A stretch of DNA of 64,000 nucleotides from RPQJ01 sp963793005. Lineage in GTDB: Bacteria; Pseudomonadota; Gammaproteobacteria; Steroidobacterales; Steroidobacteraceae. The stretch spans positions 2,046,001 through 2,110,000 of the forward strand of contig CAWBYP010000002.1 of the NCBI GenBank assembly GCA_963793005.1, written 5' to 3'. The translations under genes were made by a program, and so were the position numbers. Every line of letters begins with the position of its first letter. The first letter of the stretch is position 1. The notes beneath the pieces are model-generated. The model had not been told where the DNA came from and made no database searches. It worked only from the letters and a program-made list of their open reading frames with translations. Shown in pieces: positions 1-7,334 of the stretch.

Positions 1-918
1 TGCGTCATACACGCCTTCCTGCACCAGCAGCCGGTTCGCGCACACGCAGGTCTGCCCGGTGTTGCGGTACTTGCTTGCGATCGCCCCCTGCACGGCGGCG
101 TCGAGGTCCGCGTCGTCGAACACGATGAACGGCGCGTTGCCGCCGAGTTCGAGCGACACTTTCTTAAGCGTTGCGGTGCACTGCGACGCGAGCAGCTTGC
201 CGATCTCGGTCGAGCCGGTGAACGTCAGCTTGCGCACGATCGGGTTCGAGGTCATCTCGCCGCCGAGCTCCGACGCCTTGCCGGTGACCACGCTGAACAC
301 GCCCTTCGGCACGCCGGCGCGGTGCGCGAGCTCAGCCATCGCTAGCGCGGAGTAGGGCGTCAGCATTGCGGGCTTGCAGACGAAGGTGCAGCCGGCCGCG
401 AGCGCGGGTCCGGCCTTGCGCGTGATCATCGCTGCGGGGAAGTTCCACGGCGTGATGGCCGCAACCACGCCGATCGGCTGGCGCAGCACCAGGATGCGCT
501 TGTCGGGCTGGTGACCGGGTATCACGTCGCCGTAGACGCGCTTGGCTTCCTCGGCGAACCACTCGATGAACGATGCCGCGTAGGTTATTTCACCCTTGGC
601 TTCTGCCAGCGGCTTGCCCTGCTCTGCGGTCATCAGCACCGCGAGGTCGTCGGCATTCGCGAGCATCAGGTCGTTCCAGCGCCGCAGGATGATCGAGCGT
701 TCCTTGGCGGTCTTCGCGGCCCAGGCCGGGAAAGCCGCGGAAGCCGCCTCGATCGCACGGCGCGTTTCGGTCGCGCCCAGGTTCGGGACCGTGCCGATCA
801 CCTCGCCGGTAGCGGGGTTGGTGACTGCGACCGTGCCGCCCGTATCGGCGTCGATCCAGGCGCCGTCGACGTAGCACTGCTGGCGGAGAAGGGTGGGGTC
901 CTTGAGTGTGAATGGCAT
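1..918 (-). CDS. gabD: NADP-type succinate-semialdehyde dehydrogenase, C-terminus cut by window edge
   Basis: This aldehyde dehydrogenase oxidises succinate semialdehyde to succinate, the last step of the GABA shunt. The window holds 306 codons from ATG at 918, which begins MPFTLKDPTLLRQQCYVDG; an AGGA lies about 10 bases upstream. The Rossmann region includes TPWNFPAAMITRK. The catalytic Glu is in LELGGNAPF and the catalytic Cys in NTGQTCVCANR. GabD proteins are about 480 residues, so roughly the last 175 lie outside the window. The GabD assignment rests on overall similarity to GabD rather than on a diagnostic residue; another semialdehyde dehydrogenase is possible. Confidence 0.85.
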   Translation of the reverse strand, partial: MPFTLKDPTLLRQQCYVDGAWIDADTGGTVAVTNPATGEVIGTVPNLGATETRRAIEAASAAFPAWAAKTAKERSIILRRWNDLMLANADDLAVLMTAEQGKPLAEAKGEITYAASFIEWFAEEAKRVYGDVIPGHQPDKRILVLRQPIGVVAAITPWNFPAAMITRKAGPALAAGCTFVCKPAMLTPYSALAMAELAHRAGVPKGVFSVVTGKASELGGEMTSNPIVRKLTFTGSTEIGKLLASQCTATLKKVSLELGGNAPFIVFDDADLDAAVQGAIASKYRNTGQTCVCANRLLVQEGVYDA

Positions 919-1083
919 GGCTGGTTTTCCTGCTTGGTTCGTCGGACCCCGGCCGCGGGCCTGGGCCCGTCCAGGCGGTCGGGATCCGGTCCTGGTCTGA
1001 GCGCACAAGGATATCAGGGCGGTGAAATGGCGCGCGTCCGGCACGTATAATCCGCGAGCCATCCAGCCGCCCGGAATCGATTG

Positions 1084-3033
1084 ATGAACCCGCCCCGTTC
1101 GATGCCATACACCCGGAGCCCGCGCCACACGAGGTCGCTCCACGCGAGCCTGTGCGCGCTCGTACTGACGCTGCTCGCCTGCGCCGTCAACGCGAACGCA
1201 GGGCCCGCGGCCCAGGTACCAGCGCCATCGGGTCAGGGCGAGACGCCGGTCCCTGCGGCGGAGGCACCGGAGGCGGCGCGCACATCGGAGACGAGCCGAA
1301 AACTGCACGCGCTGTTCGACCAGTATTTCGAGGAGTACCTGAAGCTCCAGCCGCTTGCGGCTACCTACATCGGCGACAATCGCTACAACGACAGCCTGCC
1401 GAACTACATCGGGCCTGAATATCGTGCGCGCGTGCACGAGATGAACCAGCGCTACCTGGACGCGGTTCAGCGGTTCGAGTGGAGGGGCTTGTCGGGCGAA
1501 GACCAGATCTCCTATGAGATCTTCGTCCTCGAACGCAGGCGCGGGCTCGCGGCTGAACGCTTTCCCGACTACCTGTTGCCTGTGGACCAGACTGGGTCGC
1601 TCACGACGCTGATGCCCGCGCTCGGCTCGGGCACGAACGCGCAGCCATTCGTAACCGTCAAGGACTACGAGAACTGGCTCCACCGCCTCGACGACTTCGT
1701 CGTCTGGATGGACCAGGCCATCGCCAATATGCGCGAGGGTGCGGCGAAGGGCGTGGTGCAGCCGCGCACCGTGATGGAGAAGGTGCTGCCGCAGCTCGAC
1801 GCGATGCTGGCCGAAGAGCCGGAAGACAGCCTGTTCTACGCGCCGATCACGAATTTCCCGGAGACCGTACCCGAAGCGGATCGTGAGCGACTGGCGGCCG
1901 CGTATCGTGCCTCGATCAGTGGCAAGGCCGTGCCGGCGTATCGGCGCATGCGCGACTTCGTTCGTGACGAGTACCTGCCGAAGTGTCGCACCACCGTTGC
2001 GTGGAGCGCACTGCCGGACGGCAAGGCCTGGTACGAGTTCTTCGTGCAGCAACACACCACCACCGACATGTCGGCAGGGCAGATCCATGCACTGGGTCTG
2101 GACGAGGTGGCGCGCATTCTCGGCGAGATGGACGGCGTTCGTCGCGAGGTTGGTTTCGAGGGCGACCTGCCGGCCTTCTTCCAGTACCTGAAGACGGACC
2201 CGCAGTTCTACTACACGAGCGGCGCCGACCTGATCAACGGATTCCGTGACCTCAAGGTCCGCATCGACGCGGCGCTGCCGATGCTGTTCTCGGTGTTCCC
2301 GAAGGCCGACTACGAGATCCGCGAAATCGAGGCATTCCGTGCGGCCTCCGAGGCCGGTGCGTTCTACGAGCCGCCGTCTGCCGATGGATCGCGGCCCGGC
2401 ATTTTCTACGTCAATACCTACAACCTGAAGGCGCTGCCGAAATACGGCATGGAGACTCTGTCGCTGCACGAGGCCTCGCCCGGACACCACTTCCAGACGT
2501 CGATCCAGCAGGAATTGACCGAGCTGCCGAAGTTCCGCCGCTTCGGCAGCAGCTACACCGCCTACGACGAGGGTTGGGCTCTCTACTCGGAGTCGCTCGG
2601 CCGGGAACTGGGGATGTTCACCAGCCCATACCAGTGGTTCGGGCGCCTGAACGACGAGCAGCTGCGCGCGATGCGGCTCGTGGTGGACACCGGCCTGCAC
2701 GTGTTCGGCTGGTCGCGCGAGCAGGCGATCAAGTACATGCTCGACAACTCGACGCTGGCCGAGACCGACGTGGTCTCCGAAGTCGAGCGCTACATTGCGT
2801 GGCCCGGCCAGGCGCTCGGCTACAAGATCGGCGACCTGCGCGTCCAGGGCCTGCGTCGCAAGGCCGAGGCCGAACTCGGTGACAAGTTCGACCTGCGCGA
2901 CTTCCACCGCGAGGTGCTTTGCGACGGCTCCGTGCCGATTGCCGTGCTGGAGGAGAAGATCGCGCGCTGGATCGCAGCCCGGAAGGGGACATTCTCCTTT
3001 TTCGACGCACCGAAAAAGGAGAATGTCCCCTAG
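1084..3033 (+). CDS. Secreted DUF885 family protein (putative metallo-hydrolase)
   Basis: The protein has 649 residues, with a signal peptide of basic residues followed by a hydrophobic stretch ending near VNANAG, so it is probably exported. The body matches the DUF885 family, whose hallmark HEASPGHHFQ starts near residue 462 and resembles a zinc-binding HExxxGHH motif. The substrate is unknown. ATG at 1084 is preferred over the TTG just before it; ATG at 1102 is also possible. The last about 16 codons, including the tail GTFSFFDAPKKENVP, are encoded by a perfect 46 bp palindrome that also supplies part of the stop codon, so the native C-terminus has probably been replaced. It converges on the DUF2845 gene at 3030. 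Confidence 0.85.
   Translation: MNPPRSMPYTRSPRHTRSLHASLCALVLTLLACAVNANAGPAAQVPAPSGQGETPVPAAEAPEAARTSETSRKLHALFDQYFEEYLKLQPLAATYIGDNRYNDSLPNYIGPEYRARVHEMNQRYLDAVQRFEWRGLSGEDQISYEIFVLERRRGLAAERFPDYLLPVDQTGSLTTLMPALGSGTNAQPFVTVKDYENWLHRLDDFVVWMDQAIANMREGAAKGVVQPRTVMEKVLPQLDAMLAEEPEDSLFYAPITNFPETVPEADRERLAAAYRASISGKAVPAYRRMRDFVRDEYLPKCRTTVAWSALPDGKAWYEFFVQQHTTTDMSAGQIHALGLDEVARILGEMDGVRREVGFEGDLPAFFQYLKTDPQFYYTSGADLINGFRDLKVRIDAALPMLFSVFPKADYEIREIEAFRAASEAGAFYEPPSADGSRPGIFYVNTYNLKALPKYGMETLSLHEASPGHHFQTSIQQELTELPKFRRFGSSYTAYDEGWALYSESLGRELGMFTSPYQWFGRLNDEQLRAMRLVVDTGLHVFGWSREQAIKYMLDNSTLAETDVVSEVERYIAWPGQALGYKIGDLRVQGLRRKAEAELGDKFDLRDFHREVLCDGSVPIAVLEEKIARWIAARKGTFSFFDAPKKENVP
2985..3030. repeat. 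GGGGACATTCTCC palindrome, copy 1
   Basis: Perfect inverted repeat with 20-base arms (2985-3004 and 3011-3030) around a 6-base loop. It starts GGGGACATTCTCC and ends GGAGAATGTCCCC. It lies inside the 3-prime end of the DUF885 gene. The next bases, CTAG, form the overlapping stop codons of the two convergent genes (TAG at 3031-3033 on plus, TAG at 3030-3032 on minus). It looks like a REP element of the type mobilised by RAYT transposases and could also act as a bidirectional terminator. No RAYT gene is present in the window. Confidence 0.85.
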
Positions 3034-3404
3034 GTGCCCTTGCCGAGTTCGACGATGGACACGACCAGCCCGTCGACGAAACGAACGCGCCGCATCAGCT
3101 TGTTGGGGCCGAAGTCGTAGGTCCAGAGATCCACGGGCACATCTTCCGTGCCCGGGAATGAATAGTAGGTGCCGCCCAGTTCGTACTGCGGGGCGCGCTG
3201 GATCCAGGTGCGCTCCCTGCTGGCCGGTTCGCCGCAGACGTCGAGTACTTTTTCGATGGTGTCGCCGTCCTTGACGATGCGGCTGCCGCAACGCATGGAG
3301 TCGGCGAACCCGACGCCGGGAAGCAGCATGAGCGCGGCGCATACCACGGCAACGTGACAGAGCGAGGCAGCCGCACCGCGAGCGGCCTGCCGCTCAGTAG
3401 CCAT
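3030..3404 (-). CDS. DUF2845 family secreted protein, copy A
   Basis: A 124-residue protein with a signal peptide (hydrophobic core VAVVCAALMLLPGVGFA), then the DUF2845 pattern: DSMRCGSRIVKDGDTIEKV, a second Cys in LDVCGEP, and a C-terminal DLWTYDFGPNKLMRRVRF. Two conserved Cys could form a disulfide in the periplasm. Function is unknown. It is the downstream member of a tandem pair and overlaps the upstream paralogue by 11 bases, so the two are probably translationally coupled. Its stop codon shares bases with palindrome copy 1. Confidence 0.8.
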   Translation of the reverse strand: MATERQAARGAAASLCHVAVVCAALMLLPGVGFADSMRCGSRIVKDGDTIEKVLDVCGEPASRERTWIQRAPQYELGGTYYSFPGTEDVPVDLWTYDFGPNKLMRRVRFVDGLVVSIVELGKGT

Positions 3405-3783
3405 AGCCGTCCGTCCGGATTTCGTCGAGTTCGTCGCCGACGAAGCGTAGCTTGCGAAGCAGCTTGCTCGGCCCGAAGTTATAGGTCCAGATCTCGACTG
3501 GGACGGTGGTCCAGCCAGGCCACAGGTAAGTGTTCTCGTACGGGCCGTTGTAGTAGCCCGGTCCGCCCACGTAGCCGGCGAGGCTGACGCTGGTCGGCTC
3601 GCCGCAAAGCGTGCGCACCTTGTCCTTGCCGTCTCCCTGGCTGACCAGGCGCGTGCCGCAGCGCATGGAATCGCCTTGCGCTGGAAGCGCGGTCAAGAGC
3701 GCCAGAGACGTTGCGATAGCCAGCGCGGCCACTCGCATCGAAGCGATTGAATTTGCGCGGATTTTACTTAATGCGACCGGCAT
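3394..3783 (-). CDS. DUF2845 family secreted protein, copy B
   Basis: A 129-residue paralogue of the neighbouring gene with the same layout: signal peptide, DSMRCGTRLVSQGD, second Cys in LCGEPTSV, then VPVEIWTYNFGPSKLLRKL. It adds a Gly/Tyr-rich insert (GGPGYYNGPYENTY) that copy A lacks. The signal peptide is most typical if translation starts at the second Met (3738, MRVAALAIATSLALL); ATG at 3783 would add 15 residues. Function is unknown. The pair looks like a local duplication followed by divergence. Confidence 0.78.
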   Translation of the reverse strand: MPVALSKIRANSIASMRVAALAIATSLALLTALPAQGDSMRCGTRLVSQGDGKDKVRTLCGEPTSVSLAGYVGGPGYYNGPYENTYLWPGWTTVPVEIWTYNFGPSKLLRKLRFVGDELDEIRTDGYGY

Positions 3784-4008
3784 CCGGCGTCTTCCTGCTG
3801 AGGTGGAAGCGAGCTTCCTATCCTAAGCCAATGACGCCCAAGGCTACAGTTGCTGCGGCGCACAATTACTCATGCGGAGCGCTGCCGGTTGCTTTAGGCT
3901 CCGTGCCCGTCCGGTGCCCTATGGCGCCGGTCACCGGTCCTTGAGCGTACTTTCCGATCTCCGAGCCGATCGCATTCGGCCCCGGAATCTGTGACTTGCA
4001 ACACTAGT
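3784..4008. other. Gene-free leader region upstream of riboswitch
   Basis: No convincing reading frame. The stretch separates the divergent DUF2845 pair from the riboswitch-led metalloprotease and should hold the promoters for both. I could not identify -35/-10 elements with confidence. Confidence 0.5.
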
Positions 4009-4028
4009 TGATCCAGGGAACTGGATCA
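4009..4028. promoter_or_regulatory. 20 bp perfect palindrome just before the riboswitch
   Basis: Inverted repeat TGATCCAG-GGAA-CTGGATCA with 8-base arms, two bases upstream of the riboswitch aptamer. As DNA it could be a dimeric regulator operator; as RNA it would make a small hairpin stacked on the aptamer. Its position relative to the unmapped transcription start decides which is plausible. Confidence 0.45.
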
Positions 4029-4029
4029 C

Positions 4030-4122
4030 AATCGCGCTCAAGGGCAAACCCATTGAAAGGTGGGGACGCAAAGCCTCCGGGCTAATGGCTCGCAAGAGCC
4101 GACGCTAGCGGGGCTGCCGGCA
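4030..4122 (+). ncRNA. Cyclic di-GMP-I (GEMM-I) riboswitch
   Basis: The aptamer core is recognisable. GGGCAAACC is followed by a hairpin closed by a GAAA tetraloop (CCCATTGAAAGGTGGGG), then the near-invariant GGGACGCAAAGCCTCCGG, a second hairpin (GCTAATGGCTC ... GCTAGC, 4081-4108) and the 3-prime closing strand GCGGGGCTGCCGG. These match the class I c-di-GMP riboswitch consensus, including the tetraloop and its receptor region. It lies about 170 bases upstream of the metalloprotease start at 4291. I saw no clear terminator between them, so transcriptional versus translational control cannot be decided. It ties the downstream gene to second-messenger signalling. Confidence 0.92.
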
Positions 4123-4290
4123 GAGTGCCGTATCCGGAGCGCGCATTCGCGTGCTTCCCACGTTACCTGCCGTCAAGCGTCCGGCGCGCACCAGCGCGTT
4201 TCCAGGAAGGGCCGTCTTCCCTTGGTGCTGCCTCTCGGCGGTCGCGGTTTCGTGCGTCTCAAATTCGGCCAGCAATACCTGAAGATCACC

Positions 4291-6223
4291 ATGACTACAT
4301 ATCTAGCCAAGCGCATCGGCTACGCCACGTTCACCGGCGCGGCGCTTTTGCTTTCATCGTTCGGTGCGACCGCTGCCTCGCAGCGCGCCATCGACGTGCT
4401 GACCGCTCGAGGTGCCGCACACGACGGCTCGCTTCCCCAGCAGGCCAAGGCGCAGTCGGGTGTCGCCGGCGTGTTGAATCCCTCGGCACTCAATGCGCCG
4501 AGCCTGAAGCTCACGCTTGCAGACGGCACCACCATCGAGGCGCGACTGCAGCGCACGGCTAGTGACTCGAAAAAGGGCACGCAGTCCTGGATAGGCACCT
4601 TCGAAGATGCGCCCGGCAGCGTGCTGGTGCTGTCGAAGGTAAAAGGCGTCGTCACCGGCTTCGCGAATTACAAGGACCAGACGCTGGAGATCCATGCCGA
4701 CGTCGGGCGGCAAGCATGTGCTCTACGCGGTGGACGAGAGCCGCCGCCGAAGGGTCGAGATGCTGCTACGGCCGCAAGATGACGGCCGATGACCACGGGT
4801 GACTATCGGACTACGGGCCGGCACGACGACGGCGACCACGACCAACGTCGTGCAGGACGTGCTCGTGCTTTATACGGCCGCGAGCGCCGCGCGCTACGGC
4901 CAGGCAAGCATCGAGAGCCAGATCCAGTCCGCCGTCCAGGCCGCGAACCAGGCGTACCAGAACAGCCAGGTCGGCATCACGATCAACATCGTGGGCACTG
5001 CAGCAGGTCCGCGGTAGTCGAGCAGGGCAGCATGGATGACGCACGGTCGAAACGTGCTGCAGTCCGATTCAGAACGGCGAACTTCGAAACCAGCTCGCTG
5101 CCGACATGGTGGTGCTGGTGAGCGAAAACAGCGACTACTGCGGTCTCTCAAACCTCATGACCTCGAACAGCACGAGCTTTGCGCCGAACGCTTACGGCGT
5201 CGTGAGTCCGAGTTGCCTAAGCAACCAGTCACTGGCGCACGAAGTTGGTCATCAGCAGGGGCTTGATGCATGATCGGGACAATTCCAGCGGCTGGAGCGG
5301 CGTCTATCCCTACTCCTACGGCTATCGCCGATGCGTGTCGGACGGCAACGGATTCCGCGACGTCATGTCGTACTCATGCACCGGTGCGCCGCGCGTGCTG
5401 GTCTTCTCGAACCCGAACGTGAACTGGAATGGCTATGCCGCCGGCGTGAGCTATGAAGCCGAATCCTTCGAACTCTGCGGAGAACGCCCGCTCACTGAAC
5501 AACACGGCCGCGACGGTCGCTGCCTTTCGCGGCGCGGTTTCGACGAGCCACTGCCGCCCGCAGCGCCTTCGGGTATGACCGTGAAGAGCACCGCCTACAA
5601 CAGCGTCAGCCTCGGCTGGGCCGACAATGCGAGCAACGAGACCGGATTCAAGCTCGAGCGATCGCCGAACGGCGTCGACTATTCGCTGAGATCGCCACAT
5701 TGGGCACCGACACCAGGGCGTATACGGACGCGATCCGTGGCCGCGAAGACCACCTATTACTATCGGGTTCGCGCCTACAACAGCGCAGGCGCATCAGCGC
5801 TATTCGAGTACGGTCAGCGTCACGACGCCGGATGTGCCGCCGCCGGCCGCCGCCGCGTCTCCGTCGAGTGTTGCGGCGATCTGACGGCACTGACGGCACC
5901 GCGACTGTTTCGTGGACTACGGGCACGACGAATGCCACCAGCTTCGAGGTGCGTGCGCGAGACGTGGAACTCGCGCAAGCGCATCTGGGGCAGCGCAACG
6001 ACTGCTGCCACGGTACCCGGCGTCGTGTGCTCTCGATCACGGATTCGACCGGCGCCGGCCAGTACCGTTACTCGGTGCGGGCGAAAAATGCGGCGGCGCA
6101 TCGGGTTATGCGGGGCCGGCTTCGGTAACCGTGACCTCGTCCAGTACTAGTACGACCGGTCCGTCAAGCGCAAGAAGCGGTAGCCAGACGTTCTTGCGCG
6201 TCAGCGTCCGTCTCTCGAAGTGA
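4291..6223 (+). pseudogene. Secreted zinc metalloprotease (reprolysin-like) with FN3 domains, multiple frameshifts
   Basis: Start ATG 4291 encodes a signal peptide (MTTYLAKRIGYATFTGAALL). Pieces in changing frames then give a propeptide-like region, a catalytic fragment (VVQDVLVLYTAASAARYGQA), then ADMVVLVSENSDYCGLSN and the zinc motif region HEVGHQQ/GLMHD, a DVMSYSC met-turn-like segment, and two fibronectin type III-like segments (VSLGWADNASNETGFKLE; TATVSWTTGTTNATSFEV). At least five small indels separate these pieces, including one inside the zinc motif (about 5255-5265), so no full protein is encoded as given. The order of pieces is that of a normal gene. It follows a c-di-GMP-I riboswitch and ends at a strong terminator. 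It is either a decaying gene or a stretch of poor consensus. Confidence 0.75.
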
Positions 6224-6248
6224 CGACGCCCCGCATGCGGGGCGTCGT
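6223..6248 (+). terminator. Rho-independent terminator of the metalloprotease gene
   Basis: Perfect 26-base palindrome of the form ACGACGCCCCGCA plus its complement, starting at the last base of the TGA stop (6221-6223) and followed by AATTT. GC-rich stem, short T run. Confidence 0.7.
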
Positions 6249-6297
6249 AATTTCCGAGAGGCACGGCTGATACCGGCGTGATTCGAGCTGACAAAGA

Positions 6298-6329
6298 AAA
6301 GGCCTCGCGGGTCGCCCCGCGAGGCCTTT
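6298..6329 (-). terminator. Terminator of the PEP-CTERM gene
   Basis: Stem of 14 perfect pairs (AAAGGCCTCGCGGG with its complement) around a 4-base loop. On the minus strand it is followed by TTTTCTTTG and lies 24 bases after the PEP-CTERM stop at 6353. The terminal A/T runs make it usable in both directions between the two convergent genes. Confidence 0.8.
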
Positions 6330-6352
6330 ATATCAAGCCAGTCAGTCTCGCC

Positions 6353-7000
6353 TTACGCTTTCGCGCGACGACGGCTCAGGCCAAGACCCAGCATTCCGAG
6401 ACCGAGCAGGGCGAGGGTGCCCGGCTCCGGAACTCGCTCGTCGGGCGGGCGGTGCAGGAACGATCGGCCCGTGGCGCCATTGCGCTCGTCGAGGGTGCCT
6501 GTGCAGATCACGACCGCCGTAAAGTACGCTCCGCCATTGCTAAACGCTAAGCGAAATCGGACTCCAAAGCATCGAGGAAGTGAACGTCAGCGGACCGAGA
6601 TCTGGCCAGGCGCGCCATTCGCGACCGTTCCCGGTGCAGTCGATCATCAACGTGAAGTTCGGGGCTGCAAGGCGTACCTACGCCCGCGACCAACGACCGT
6701 GTAGTTCGAATTCGCCACGCCGTTAAAGCAGAACGTTGGTAACGTCTGTCGTGCGGCACCGTTCGTAACCTGAACCGAAGGTTGAATGCGGACCCCCCGT
6801 GGTCACGAAGTTCAGTCGCTGCAAGAACGACGCTATCCATACATTTCCACCAGACGAGTCAGTGTCACCGTTCCGAGGGACCGGCACCAAAACCACCAAC
6901 AGCTGTGGCAGTGAAATCGTAAACGGTCGTCGCGCTAGCGGCACCTGCGTTGCAAGCAGAATCGTTGCGAGACTCCGCCAAGAAAATTCTTAATGCTCAT
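6353..7000 (-). pseudogene. PEP-CTERM exosortase-sorted exoprotein, frameshifted
   Basis: The 3-prime end encodes VPEPGTLALLGLGMLGLGL followed by SRRRAKA and stop: a classic PEP-CTERM sorting signal (Pro-Glu-Pro, membrane helix, basic tail) recognised by exosortase. The 5-prime end at ATG 7000 begins MSIKNFLGGV and, in a shifted frame, ATILLATQ, a signal peptide. It continues as ATTVYDFTATAVGGFGAG, TDSSGGNVWIA and further pieces in changing frames. At least four indels interrupt it. The protein would be exported, cut near its C-terminus and attached to or released into the extracellular matrix. A Shine-Dalgarno-like AGGAAG precedes the ATG. No exosortase gene is in the window. Confidence 0.8.
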
Positions 7001-7066
7001 TTTTTCTTCCTGAACCGAACTGCTGGGGTAGAAAAAACTCGGAACTCGATTCCGCACCAAGAACAA

Positions 7067-7082
7067 AGCAAATGTTGTGCCA
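7067..7082 (-). promoter_or_regulatory. Sigma-54 (RpoN) promoter for the PEP-CTERM gene
   Basis: On the minus strand the sequence reads TGGCACAACATTTGCT, an exact match to the TGGCAC-N5-TTGCW consensus with correct -24 GG and -12 GC spacing. Transcription would start near 7055, giving a leader of about 55 bases before ATG 7000. PEP-CTERM genes in other bacteria are known to be driven by RpoN together with PrsK/PrsR, which fits. Confidence 0.85.
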
Positions 7083-7334
7083 AGATATAAGAATATTGAT
7101 TAATATAGTTTTTTAATTAGCTGCTGACGAAAACCAGGCGCTAGTCGAGGCAGCTGTAATTATTTCCGACACTTCCCGGGTAGCAGGCAGTCCGCGCAGC
7201 CAGGGCCGCAGTGCCACTGGGAGCCATTGCCATGGCAATCGCCCAGGACCAGTCAATGCCACCGAATCTGGGACGCTTGGGCCGGCCGCCGACTCTGCTA
7301 ACCTTTCCGCCCGTTCACCGCTCGCCTGGCCCCC
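7083..7334. other. AT-rich upstream region and gene-free gap before gshA
   Basis: About 7083-7125 is strikingly AT-rich for this genome and holds the inverted repeat ATATT-AATC-AATAT. It is where an enhancer-binding protein or IHF would sit upstream of the sigma-54 promoter. The rest has no coding signal and should contain the gshA promoter, which I could not pinpoint. Confidence 0.45.
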
